24,962 nt of DNA from positions 1 to 24,962 of the forward strand of contig JBBIRO010000046.1 in assembly GCA_037441775.1 (NCBI GenBank), in the 5' to 3' direction. Position numbers and translations under genes: made by a program. The notes below the pieces were generated by a model. It searched no databases. It was not told the DNA's origin and was given only the letters and a program-made list of their open reading frames with translations. Every line of letters starts with the position of its first letter. The stretch's first letter is position 1. The stretch comes from CAMTWB01 sp037441775 (GTDB lineage: Bacteria; Desulfobacterota; Syntrophia; Syntrophales; CAMTWB01). This document shows positions 16,007 through 23,787 of the stretch, one piece after another.

Positions 16007-16059
16007 GCTGGGAGAATCTGATCTTTTGGCTTGAGCCACAACATCAGATTCTCACCAGC
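16007..16059 (-). terminator. Long hairpin overlapping the amidase stop, upstream of dsrC
   Basis: GCTGGGAGAATCTGAT (16007-16022) pairs with ATCAGATTCTCACCAGC (16043-16059) over 16 bp with a single-base bulge, and the loop may fold further. It includes the stop codon of the cobB/dsrN-type gene. No T-run follows on the minus strand, so it may be an mRNA stabiliser, processing site or Rho-assisted end rather than a simple intrinsic terminator. Confidence 0.55.
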
Positions 16060-17461
16060 GGCATTCCCTGGCGTCGCGATATCTCCGGGCCTTGTCAATC
16101 AAGGCCGGCGCCCACAGAGGGGTGCCCGCGGCGTGCAGATGAGAAAACCCGGCCAGGATGTTTTTTTGGACAAGGCCGTCTTGCCCGGCTCCCATGCCCA
16201 TGCCGCGAATAACCCGATACGCGGTCTGATTATCTCCGGCCCCGCCGGAAATAATGCGACAGTAATGAAACTCGTGGCCGTTTAGCCTGGTGCCGACGGG
16301 AAAAAACGGGTTTTCCCGGACCACCTCCAAAACGGTGTAGCCATGCCCCTGGGGGCGCTTTTCCATCTTGAAGGCCACCGGCAAGGCGCCGACCATCGGA
16401 TAGGAAACATCATCTAGCGTCAGTGATTCGCCCAAATAGATGAAACCACCGCACTCGGCATATATCGGCAGGCCATTTTCCGCCGCAAGGCAGAGCGAGC
16501 GGCGGAAACTCTCGTTGGCCGCAAGCAGTTTGGCCTGCGTTTCCGGAAAGCCGCCGCCGATGTACAGGGCATCTATGTCAGGCAACAATTTATCTTCAAT
16601 GGCGCTGATTTCTACAATTTTGGCGCCACCATCGACTAAAGCTTCGATATTTTCCTGATAGTAAAACTGAAAAGCCGCATCCCGGATAATGCCGACGGCC
16701 ACCGCCCGACCGCGACCATCAGCGGTCGCCCCGGCATTGGGAGCGGCCAGCAGATGCGTCCAGGGCGGGGCAGTTTTGGCTGCCAGGCAGAGACCTTCCA
16801 TGTCCAGATAGCAGTCGGCAATGTCGCCCGCCTTGTTCAGGGCCGCCTGAACGCGTTGGTGCTCCTGCGGCGGGACCAGCCCCAAGTGTCGCTCCGGAAA
16901 GGGCAGATCGTTCACCCTTGGCACGCAGCCGAAAACCGGTACATGGCAAATGTCTTCAACGGATCGGGATGCGAGAGCCGCATGACGCTGCCCCCCCACC
17001 CGATTGAGGATGACCCCATGAATATTCAAGTCCGGGTCCATCCGCTGACAGCCTAGAACCATTGCGGCGGTCGTCCGAGTGACCTTGTCGCAATCGACAA
17101 CCAGTATCAGCGGGGCGGAAAGCAGCTTGGCCAGTTCGGCCGTGCTGTGCTCGCCCTCGTGATTCATGCCGTCAAAAAGTCCGCGATTCCCCTCAATCAG
17201 CGAGATGGAATCCTCCCGTGAGCGCCGTCCAAAAGAGTCAAGCACCTGCTTGCGCCCAATCAAAAAAGTGTCCAGATTATAACAAAGACCGCCCGTCGCC
17301 TGGCCCAGCCAAGCGGCGTCGATATAATCCGGACCCTTTTTAAATGGAACTACGGCAAGCCCTCTTCTTTGCAAGGCGACGGCCATAGCTACCGCAATCG
17401 TGGTCTTGCCGGCGCCTCCACGGAGCGCGGCCACCACCAGTCGAGGACAGGAGCGGCTCAT
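16052..17461 (-). CDS. dsrN: CobB/CbiA-family amidase (DsrN-like siroheme amidation)
   Basis: ATP- and glutamine-dependent amidase of the cobyrinate a,c-diamide synthase family. The 469-residue product has an N-terminal P-loop (GGAGKTT at 15-21) in a MinD-like domain. The C-terminal glutamine amidotransferase domain has nucleophile Cys337 in YAECGGFIYLG and the GHEFHYCRI block near the end. In dsr clusters such genes (dsrN) are thought to amidate the siroheme of DsrAB, giving siroamide. Position 13 bases after dsrD supports that role over cobalamin synthesis, and no other cob genes are present. The family alone cannot separate CbiA from DsrN, so the symbol is context-based. Confidence 0.82.
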   Translation of the reverse strand: MSRSCPRLVVAALRGGAGKTTIAVAMAVALQRRGLAVVPFKKGPDYIDAAWLGQATGGLCYNLDTFLIGRKQVLDSFGRRSREDSISLIEGNRGLFDGMNHEGEHSTAELAKLLSAPLILVVDCDKVTRTTAAMVLGCQRMDPDLNIHGVILNRVGGQRHAALASRSVEDICHVPVFGCVPRVNDLPFPERHLGLVPPQEHQRVQAALNKAGDIADCYLDMEGLCLAAKTAPPWTHLLAAPNAGATADGRGRAVAVGIIRDAAFQFYYQENIEALVDGGAKIVEISAIEDKLLPDIDALYIGGGFPETQAKLLAANESFRRSLCLAAENGLPIYAECGGFIYLGESLTLDDVSYPMVGALPVAFKMEKRPQGHGYTVLEVVRENPFFPVGTRLNGHEFHYCRIISGGAGDNQTAYRVIRGMGMGAGQDGLVQKNILAGFSHLHAAGTPLWAPALIDKARRYRDARECRW

Positions 17462-17474
17462 AGGTCGGCCCCGA

Positions 17475-17714
17475 TCAGGAACAGGTACCCCCTTCTTTCG
17501 GGTAATACTCCGCCAGGATCAGGTACGTCGAACTGCCGCTCGACCAGTAGCAGATGGTTCCCTCTTCCAACAGTTCCTTTACCACGTTTTGGATGGCATT
17601 GCGGTCTTCTGCCGGAAGCCAGCGGACTACATCCCGGATATAGTACATCTTTTTGTCGCCGCTGGACTTCTGCTGAAACGTCTGGAGTACCTTTGATTTC
17701 AGATCCTCGCTCAT
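17475..17714 (-). CDS. dsrD: DsrD, winged-helix activator of DsrAB
   Basis: Small protein found with reductive-type dsrAB; reported to stimulate DsrAB sulfite reduction. From ATG 17714 the product is 79 residues (MSEDLKSKVL...), matching the usual 78 or so. It has a winged-helix-like pattern and the recognisable YWSSGSSTY block, close to YWSSGSTT of Desulfovibrio DsrD. An ATG one codon upstream (17717) overlaps the dsrB stop as ATGA and is an equal candidate; GGAG precedes both. Its presence marks this cluster as sulfite-reducing rather than sulfur-oxidising. Confidence 0.92.
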   Translation of the reverse strand: MSEDLKSKVLQTFQQKSSGDKKMYYIRDVVRWLPAEDRNAIQNVVKELLEEGTICYWSSGSSTYLILAEYYPKEGGTCS

Positions 17715-17716
17715 CA

Positions 17717-18778
17717 TCAGCTCCACTTGAAGAGCACGGACGACCGGAAGGTTTCTGTCGCCAGATCAAAGTCGTCGATGTGCTTGTCAGTAAACGGAAT
17801 CCCGGTCAGAGTAAAAAATTTCTCCCAGCCGATACGTTCGATCCACTCGCCAACGCGCTCATGCTTCCGGGCATTGCTGGCGTATATTTCGATGATCTTT
17901 TTGACGGCGTCTACTACCTCCGGCCAGCGTGGCGGGTTGTTCGGCAGGAAGGGAATCGCCAGCTTGGAAAAGGCGGGAGCGCTGCGGGCGTTTGATACCT
18001 TCCCCCCGACCCAGATGGAGATGCCGTCGTTATCGGGGTCGGCAATGGGCAGAGCCGGGCAGACCGTGTAACAGTTGCCGCAGTACATGCACTTGTCTTC
18101 GATGAGCGTAATCGTCTTTTTGTTCAAATCACCCCTGATGGCTCCGGTGGGACAGGAGGCCACGGTGGAGGGAATTTCACAGACATTGGGCACCCTGGTG
18201 TTGTCAACCTTGGGTACAGTCCGATGGATTCCCAAAATGGCGATGTCCGAACAGTGAACCGCGCCGCACATGTTGAGGCAACAGGCCAAGGCAATCCGCA
18301 CATGCGCGGGCATCGTCATGCTCTCAAAGTAGTCGTAAATTTCATCCATCAGTGCCTTGACCGGGCCTGAGCCGTCAGTGGCCGGGGTATGACAATGGAT
18401 CCAACCCTGGGTATGAATAATGTTGGAGATGGAGCGCCCTGTTCCACCGACGGGATAGTTGCGGCTCTTCAATTCCTTGATGAGCGGCTCAACCTTGCTG
18501 GAATCGGAAACCAAAAACTCGATGTTGTGTCGGCTGGTGAAACGCAGATAACCGTCACAGTACTTTTCGGCGATATCGCAGATTTCGCGAATGTGGTCCG
18601 TTGAGAGCAGGCGCGCCGACCCGGCGCGAACCGAATACAGCTTTTCTCCCGACTCCGACGTATGCACCAAAACACCCGGGCGGGGAATTTCGTGGTAACG
18701 CCATTTACCGTAATTTTTACTGACTACGGGTGGCAGCATGTTCTTGTAATAAGGGGGACCAATATCAGTCTTTGCCAT
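17717..18778 (-). CDS. dsrB: DsrB, dissimilatory sulfite reductase beta subunit
   Basis: Catalytic siroheme-bearing subunit of the alpha2beta2 sulfite reductase. The 353-residue product shows the siroheme-[4Fe-4S] ligand set Cys129 (IHCHTP) and Cys166/167/171 (CCLNMC). The 37-residue spacing between first and second ligands equals that of Cys151 to Cys188 in Desulfovibrio vulgaris. A ferredoxin domain follows with Cys230/233/236/240 (CMYCGNCYTVC). All ligands are present, so the enzyme should be active. ATG 18778 has GGAGG upstream and is one base past the dsrA stop; the end overlaps dsrD. Confidence 0.96.
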   Translation of the reverse strand: MAKTDIGPPYYKNMLPPVVSKNYGKWRYHEIPRPGVLVHTSESGEKLYSVRAGSARLLSTDHIREICDIAEKYCDGYLRFTSRHNIEFLVSDSSKVEPLIKELKSRNYPVGGTGRSISNIIHTQGWIHCHTPATDGSGPVKALMDEIYDYFESMTMPAHVRIALACCLNMCGAVHCSDIAILGIHRTVPKVDNTRVPNVCEIPSTVASCPTGAIRGDLNKKTITLIEDKCMYCGNCYTVCPALPIADPDNDGISIWVGGKVSNARSAPAFSKLAIPFLPNNPPRWPEVVDAVKKIIEIYASNARKHERVGEWIERIGWEKFFTLTGIPFTDKHIDDFDLATETFRSSVLFKWS

Positions 18779-18779
18779 C

Positions 18780-19973
18780 TTATTTATCCTCCTTCTTGAT
18801 AATATCTTCCGGCCAGAAAAAGATGTACGGATTTGCCCGGGGTGCCTTTACCATCTGGGGCACCGCAGGAAGCCCGACACCGCGTAAGAATTGCCTCATT
18901 CCGAGACGCTTGATCAACTCACCGAGCCTTTCCCGCGATTTGCCGTATTCATCCCACCAGTCCAAGATACGCAACAGCAGATCCTTCACATCATCGTAGG
19001 GAGGCTCCAGCTTCATAAAGGGCACGATAACCCAGGACAGGAGAGCTCCCTCCATAATGGGCGCTTTCCCTCCCACCAGGATGGTTGCGCCGCCCTCCTC
19101 GCCGGGCCGGAGCGCTTTAGGCATCAGGTTGATGCAATGCATGCAGCGGGTGCAGTCTTCATTGTAGATTTTCAATTTTTTCCCGTTCCATTCCATGCAT
19201 CGGGTGGGACAAAGGTCGCAGACCTCCTTCTGGATGTTCAGGCCGGATACCGCATAGGCCTCCACTTCCGTCTGATCGATGCGAATGTCCCCCTTCCAGG
19301 TGCCGATGATGGAGAAATCGGACCGGGCGATGGAGGCGACGCAATCGTTGGCGCAGGCCGAAACCTTGAGCTTGAACTTGTAGGGGAACATGGGCCGGTG
19401 AATCTTGTCTTGAAAAGACATGGTGATGTTGTAGCAGACATCCAGGCTGTCGATACATGCCCACTCACAGCGGGCCGGTCCCACACAGGCGCTGGGAGTT
19501 CTCAGCGCCGAGCCGGAACCGCCCAGATCGAACCCCGCCTCGGTCAGATCGTCAAAACATGGCTGAATATGATCGGTGGTGGTACCAAGTAGGATTATGT
19601 CGCCGGTCGAGCCGTGCATATTGGTCAGCCCGCTGCCGTGTTTATCCCAGACATCACAAAGGGACCGCAAAGTGTCGGTTTTGTAGAACCAGCCGGTGGG
19701 GTGGTTTACCCTCATTGTGTGAAAGGCCTGCACGTTCGGGAAGAGCTCGGGACGATCCGAGTACCGGCCGATCACGCCCGCGCCGTAACCCTTGACGCCG
19801 ACTATTCCGCCGTGTTTCCAGTGCCCTATCTTCTCCTTATAGGAGAGTTCCAGCTGATTGAGAAGATCCCTGGCCATCGGTTTCTTCTGCGCCGCCTGCT
19901 TCATATCCTTAACGAAGCTGGGCCACTTACCCTCTTCCAGTTGATCCAGAAGGGGTGTTTTCGAGTCCGCCAT
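18780..19973 (-). CDS. dsrA: DsrA, dissimilatory sulfite reductase alpha subunit
   Basis: Alpha subunit of dissimilatory sulfite reductase, cytoplasmic. The 397-residue product has the siroheme-cluster ligands Cys163-X5-Cys169 and Cys207-X3-Cys211, with the same spacing as Cys177/183/221/225 of Desulfovibrio vulgaris. An inserted ferredoxin domain has the CTRC-x2-C group at 274-280. The start ATG 19973 has a strong AAGGAGG eight bases upstream. It heads the dsrABD-dsrN run and has its own promoter about 125 bases upstream with a palindrome in the leader. Lineage within dsrA cannot be assigned by eye beyond reductive bacterial type. Confidence 0.97.
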   Translation of the reverse strand: MADSKTPLLDQLEEGKWPSFVKDMKQAAQKKPMARDLLNQLELSYKEKIGHWKHGGIVGVKGYGAGVIGRYSDRPELFPNVQAFHTMRVNHPTGWFYKTDTLRSLCDVWDKHGSGLTNMHGSTGDIILLGTTTDHIQPCFDDLTEAGFDLGGSGSALRTPSACVGPARCEWACIDSLDVCYNITMSFQDKIHRPMFPYKFKLKVSACANDCVASIARSDFSIIGTWKGDIRIDQTEVEAYAVSGLNIQKEVCDLCPTRCMEWNGKKLKIYNEDCTRCMHCINLMPKALRPGEEGGATILVGGKAPIMEGALLSWVIVPFMKLEPPYDDVKDLLLRILDWWDEYGKSRERLGELIKRLGMRQFLRGVGLPAVPQMVKAPRANPYIFFWPEDIIKKEDK

Positions 19974-20047
19974 ATTCTTACCTCCTTTCGTATTTCAAAA
20001 GATGTCCTGCTTCCCGAGTCGATGCCGCCCGGTTCAAACAGAGGCGG

Positions 20048-20061
20048 AATCATTAATGATT
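20048..20061. promoter_or_regulatory. 14-bp perfect palindrome in the dsrA leader
   Basis: AATCATTAATGATT is a perfect dyad, located roughly 37 bases downstream of the predicted dsrA transcription start and 75 bases before its ATG. Its size and AT-rich centre suit a dimeric repressor site, placed where it could block elongation or initiation. No matching copy was noticed elsewhere in the window. Confidence 0.45.
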
Positions 20062-20104
20062 GAGAAGGCTCACCAAAAGCTTCTTAGGGGACTTACTTGG
20101 CAGA

Positions 20105-20134
20105 ACAATAGATAACATTGGGGATATTTGTCAA
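20105..20134 (-). promoter_or_regulatory. Predicted sigma70-type promoter of dsrA
   Basis: Minus-strand TTGACA (20134-20129), then 18 bases, then TATTGT (20110-20105). The -35 is a perfect consensus and the -10 is 4 of 6. Transcription would start near 20098, leaving a leader of about 125 bases before dsrA. Confidence 0.6.
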
Positions 20135-20207
20135 GCAGAAATGTCTTGTTTCCCTGTTAGGAGTAGACAATCTTCCGGCGATACTTGCGCCAAGCCTTGA
20201 AAAGTAA

Positions 20208-20237
20208 TTGACCCCCTTCCTTTGTCGAGTGTAATAG
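20208..20237 (+). promoter_or_regulatory. Predicted sigma70-type promoter of the amidotransferase-like gene
   Basis: TTGACC (20208-20213), 18-base spacer, TAATAG (20232-20237). The predicted start near 20243 falls before the AGGGGG ribosome site at 20272-20277 and ATG 20286, which favours that ATG over the one at 20250, which would have almost no leader and no ribosome site. Confidence 0.5.
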
Positions 20238-20285
20238 TACAGAGAAATTATGAAAAGTAAGACCAGCAAGCAGGGGGTGTCGAGC

Positions 20286-21620
20286 ATGATCGTCTACGGA
20301 CCGGTCCCGGAGAAAAAGCCAGCCACCAGACCCTGCGCCATCTTATGGGACGAAGCGTTCCTCTGGGGCCTGATGGCTTGGCAGGGGTGCAGTAACGCCG
20401 GACTACCCTTCGATCTGCTACGTTCCGCCGAGATCCGGCGGGGGGCGCTGGCTGGCTATCAGATGCTTTTTGTGCCGGGGGGCTGGGCGTCAAACAAGTT
20501 GAAAGCCTTGGGTGACAAGGGAGCCTCGGAGATCCGGCGTTTTGTTGCGGACGGCGGCAGCTACCTGGGAATATGCGGCGGCGCCGGTTTGGCTACTGAG
20601 GACGAACTGGGACTCCTGCCGGTCCGAAGAAAACCCCAGACCGAAAGAGTTCCCAGTTTCAGCGGTCCCATTGCCCTTTGCTGTTCAGATCACGGTATCC
20701 TTAGCAATGTCAAAACGCCGCTCTTTCATGCCTGGTGGCCGTCACAGTTTTGCATCGCCGGTCCGGAGGTCAAAGTCCTTGCAACTTATGGTGAAGCCGG
20801 GGCGGATGCCTTTAGTTCCGACATCCAGGTGGCGGATGGAATGATCATCGGTTGGCGGGAACTGGAAAAGCGTTACGGGATTTTTTTGGATCCTTCCCGC
20901 CTGCGCGGCGAACCGGCGGTCATGGAGGGACGTTTCGGCCGGGGTAAGGTGATCTTGTCACTGATCCATTTCGATACTCCGGGAGAAAAGGACAGCGTCA
21001 TAGTATTACAAAATATCTGGAATTATCTGGCCCCCGAGACTTTTCTGCGGCATCGGGAGCAGGCCAGGCAGGAAATGCCGCCGCGACTCCCCGTGATTAC
21101 GCCGAACACCATTTCCGGGATGAAGGAAGTTGAAAGCGCCGTGGCTGAACTTATCGCCGTGGGAACAAGAAATTTCCTCTGGTCTCGGAGAAATCCCCTT
21201 CTTCTTCAGTGGCGCAGGGGTATCCGAGGCTTGGAATACTCAACTCTGGCCGCCATGATCGGCCATATCATCAAGTATCTCGATCTTCCCTGTGAACAAT
21301 CTTCCAACGGCCGTTTATCGCCTGCCGATCCTCTTGATAGTGCAGAGATCGAACGTCAGGTCACGAATCTCCTGGCCGAGATCATGCCCTTCGTTCACAA
21401 GTCTATCACCCTCCTGATCAGGGAGCGTTTTTACCTGATGCAATCCCCGCTTTCCCCCCTGGTCTGTTCCGATGAGTCCATCAGGCGTCTGCGTACCGAA
21501 CTGTTTGGTCCGGCAATGAATCACGGGGGGTATTTCAAACGGCTGATCGACCTGGTCGATAAAATTATGTTCCCGTTCATAAAAAGTCATAGGCATTATC
21601 CCGGGATGACGGCTTCGTAA
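20286..21620 (+). CDS. BPL_N/class I glutamine amidotransferase-like protein, divergent from dsrA
   Basis: A 444-residue soluble protein. The N-terminal half resembles the BPL_N (biotin-protein ligase N-terminal) family of amidotransferase-like folds: CAILWDEAF, LLFVPGGWAS-type strand-turn (MLFVPGGW at 60-67) and the nucleophile elbow GSYLGICGGAGLAT with Cys97. A later ILSLIHFDTPGEKD block may supply the His. The C-terminal 200 residues (from about 250) are mostly helical and unrecognised. The start ATG 20286 has AGGGGG eight bases before it and a matching promoter; ATG 20250 is an unlikely alternative. It faces dsrA across a shared control region and converges on the TRAP operon. Function unknown; a role in Dsr cofactor amidation or regulation is speculation from position. 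Confidence 0.72.
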   Translation: MIVYGPVPEKKPATRPCAILWDEAFLWGLMAWQGCSNAGLPFDLLRSAEIRRGALAGYQMLFVPGGWASNKLKALGDKGASEIRRFVADGGSYLGICGGAGLATEDELGLLPVRRKPQTERVPSFSGPIALCCSDHGILSNVKTPLFHAWWPSQFCIAGPEVKVLATYGEAGADAFSSDIQVADGMIIGWRELEKRYGIFLDPSRLRGEPAVMEGRFGRGKVILSLIHFDTPGEKDSVIVLQNIWNYLAPETFLRHREQARQEMPPRLPVITPNTISGMKEVESAVAELIAVGTRNFLWSRRNPLLLQWRRGIRGLEYSTLAAMIGHIIKYLDLPCEQSSNGRLSPADPLDSAEIERQVTNLLAEIMPFVHKSITLLIRERFYLMQSPLSPLVCSDESIRRLRTELFGPAMNHGGYFKRLIDLVDKIMFPFIKSHRHYPGMTAS

Positions 21621-21846
21621 AAGTCGATAAACTGTGATTATGGAGCGGGCCAGGGGAAAGGTGCTTTTGTAGTCGGGACCCTTGTGGGCGGCTCTCGCAT
21701 TGCATGGTGCCACGCACCGGCTGGCACAATGCCCGCCGCTACGCCAACCGCTTCCCGTAACGAGGGATTTAGCGCAATGAAAGCGTCAGAAAATTGCAGG
21801 TTTACGGAGTTTTTACCGCTTCATTTTCCTTGGCCGCAGCCTGATT
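21621..21846. other. Convergent intergenic region with an imperfect hairpin
   Basis: Lies between the ends of the amidotransferase-like gene and dctM. An imperfect stem at 21697-21732 pairs GCATTG with CAATGC and TGCCA with TGGCA around a bulge, without a T-run. No gene or repeat family was recognised; an in-frame reading of the minus strand gives only short unconvincing peptides. Confidence 0.35.
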
Positions 21847-23154
21847 TTAGCCCCGACCCTTCATCTGTCCCGGAAGATAGGTCACGATTTCAGGTATGAA
21901 GTAGATCAAGAGTACTGTTCCGATCATGATGAGAAACAGGGGGAAGGCGGTCCGTGCGATAAACCCGATTTGATGTTTAGTCATTCCCTGCAGGACAAAA
22001 AGATTGAATCCCACCGGGGGGGTGATCTGGGCCATTTCCACCACCAGAACGATAAAAATACCGAACCACAAGAGGTCAATCCCCGCCTGTTGGATCGTGG
22101 GCAGCACCACCGTCATCGTCAGCACCACCATGGAAATCCCGTCTAAAAAGCAGCCCAGCACCAGGTAAAACAGGGTAAGCGCAACAATAAGTTCCAAAGG
22201 TGACAGGCCAAGGGCGCCGATCCAGGTGGCCACATTCCGGGGTAGGCCAATAAACCCCATGGCCAAAGTTAAAAAGGATGATCCTGCCAGGATCAGGGCG
22301 ATCATGCAGTAAAGTCTCGCCCCGGCCATGATGCCCTCCACGAAGGAACTCCAGCTTAGGGTTTTTTGCAGCCAGGAAATAAGGAGGGCACCCACCACGC
22401 CCAGGGCGGCCGCCTCGGTGGCGGTGGCAAATCCGGTGTAGATTGAGCCCAGAACTAGCAATATCAATAAAACAAGGGGGATAAGATTCCGCGCGGCATA
22501 TAGTTTCTGCCACAGCGACAGGCCAGTCTCGGCGGCGGGAATCTGCTCCCGGTTGATCAGGGACCAGATGATCACGTAGCCCATGAAGAGCAAAGCAAGG
22601 AGCATCCCCGGCAGAATCCCGCCGATGAAAAGCTGGGCGATGGAGACATTCGAGGCCACGCCATAGACGATCATGATGATTGATGGTGGGATAAGAAAAC
22701 CCAGCGTTGCGGCTCCGGCGAGAGTTCCTATGGTCAACTTTTCCGGATAACCCCTTTTGCGGAGCTCCGGAATGGTCATTTTACCAACAGTGGCGCAGGT
22801 GGCTGCCGATGAGCCGGACACGGCGGCAAAGATAGCGCTGCCGAGGATGTTTACGTGCAAAAGACGACCCGGCAGTCTATTCAGCCAGGGGGCAAGCCCG
22901 CGGAAAAGGTCTTCGGACATGCGCCCCCGGAAAAGAATCTCTCCCATCCAGATGAACAGCGGCAGGGCGGTAAGAGTCCAGCTGGAAAGTGAACCCCATA
23001 CCGTGAGCGCCATACTGTCTCCGGCGGGCTTGCCCATGAAAATCTCCATGCTGACGAGACCAACGGCCAGCAGTGTAAGGCCAATCCAGAGGCCGGAGGC
23101 GAGGATGACAAGCAATGTGATAATCAGGAAAATACTGATTAACAACTGATCCAT
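21847..23154 (-). CDS. dctM: TRAP transporter large membrane subunit (DctM)
   Basis: Large permease of a tripartite ATP-independent periplasmic transporter, driving sodium- or proton-coupled uptake of an organic acid or similar solute. The 435-residue product is hydrophobic throughout with about 12 helices. It carries family stretches such as SGSSAATCATVGKMTIPELRKRGY and LGFLIPPSIIMIVYG in the first half and CFLDGISMVVLTMTVVLP and ITPPVGFNLFVLQGM in the second. Full length for DctM. It follows dctQ by 12 bases with a weak ribosome site. The substrate cannot be inferred from the permease. Confidence 0.94.
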   Translation of the reverse strand: MDQLLISIFLIITLLVILASGLWIGLTLLAVGLVSMEIFMGKPAGDSMALTVWGSLSSWTLTALPLFIWMGEILFRGRMSEDLFRGLAPWLNRLPGRLLHVNILGSAIFAAVSGSSAATCATVGKMTIPELRKRGYPEKLTIGTLAGAATLGFLIPPSIIMIVYGVASNVSIAQLFIGGILPGMLLALLFMGYVIIWSLINREQIPAAETGLSLWQKLYAARNLIPLVLLILLVLGSIYTGFATATEAAALGVVGALLISWLQKTLSWSSFVEGIMAGARLYCMIALILAGSSFLTLAMGFIGLPRNVATWIGALGLSPLELIVALTLFYLVLGCFLDGISMVVLTMTVVLPTIQQAGIDLLWFGIFIVLVVEMAQITPPVGFNLFVLQGMTKHQIGFIARTAFPLFLIMIGTVLLIYFIPEIVTYLPGQMKGRG

Positions 23155-23166
23155 TTTGTTAATACC

Positions 23167-23679
23167 CTATTCCACGAAAGAAAGAGTTTCATTCTTTTCG
23201 GCGACATCGGAGGTCCCACGGAAGGACATGACCAGGCCTTCCGTAAGCGCTACGGTGAGGATCGTAAGGCCCATAGCCATGAAAGTTTGGGGGATCCACA
23301 AGGGAGTGGCATCCTGCCCCTGGGAGATGTCATGAAACTGGTACGAAAACCAGACCATCTTCCAAATAAAATAGGAGAAATAAGCGCAAAGCAGACTTCC
23401 GGCGGCAAAACACCAGATCTGGAGGAACTGTCTGCTTTTACTCTGCAGGCGCTGAAATATAAGCGTGACCCGGATATGTTCTCCTCTCTTGAGCGTGGAT
23501 GCCAGGGCCAAAAAAGCGACAGCGGCGATACTGTAGCCGGCGTAGGCGTCTGCCCCACGCAAAAAGAAGCCAAACTGGCGCCCCAGGATATTTATCAGTA
23601 TGATGATGAGAGTGGCCAAAAGGAATAAAGCAGCCAGGCCACCGAAAAAATCGTATAGCCTGGCAAGGAAATTTCGCAT
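23167..23679 (-). CDS. dctQ: TRAP transporter small membrane subunit (DctQ)
   Basis: Four-helix small permease subunit of the TRAP system. From ATG 23679 the product is 170 residues (MRNFLARLYDFFGGLAAL...), normal for DctQ, with AAGG upstream. It includes the family GRQFGFFLRGADAYAGYSIAAVAFLALA region and KRGEHIRVTLI. A frame extension to 23778 would add 33 hydrophilic residues spanning the upstream hairpin and is not supported. The C-terminal tail is acidic. It lies between dctP and dctM on one message. Confidence 0.9.
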   Translation of the reverse strand: MRNFLARLYDFFGGLAALFLLATLIIILINILGRQFGFFLRGADAYAGYSIAAVAFLALASTLKRGEHIRVTLIFQRLQSKSRQFLQIWCFAAGSLLCAYFSYFIWKMVWFSYQFHDISQGQDATPLWIPQTFMAMGLTILTVALTEGLVMSFRGTSDVAEKNETLSFVE

Positions 23680-23743
23680 GGTTGACGACCTTTTATCTTG
23701 CAACTGTTCAGTGGTATGGTTGGTTTGCTTAAGGATCCCCTCC

Positions 23744-23786
23744 TTTATCGGGTGCGTCGCGGTGGTTGCCGAAAGCACCCGATAAA
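23744..23786 (-). other. Intercistronic hairpin between dctP and dctQ
   Basis: Perfect 12-bp inverted repeat TTTATCGGGTGC (23744-23755) and GCACCCGATAAA (23775-23786) with a 19-base loop, starting 1 base after the dctP stop. There is no T-run on the minus strand. Such structures commonly protect the 3' end of the binding-protein transcript, giving more DctP than permease. Confidence 0.65.
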
Positions 23787-23787
23787 G

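Noticed and set aside
21723..21738. TGGCAC-containing segment as a sigma54 promoter
   Set aside because: The -12 element (TTGC) is absent at the required spacing and no gene follows in that direction.
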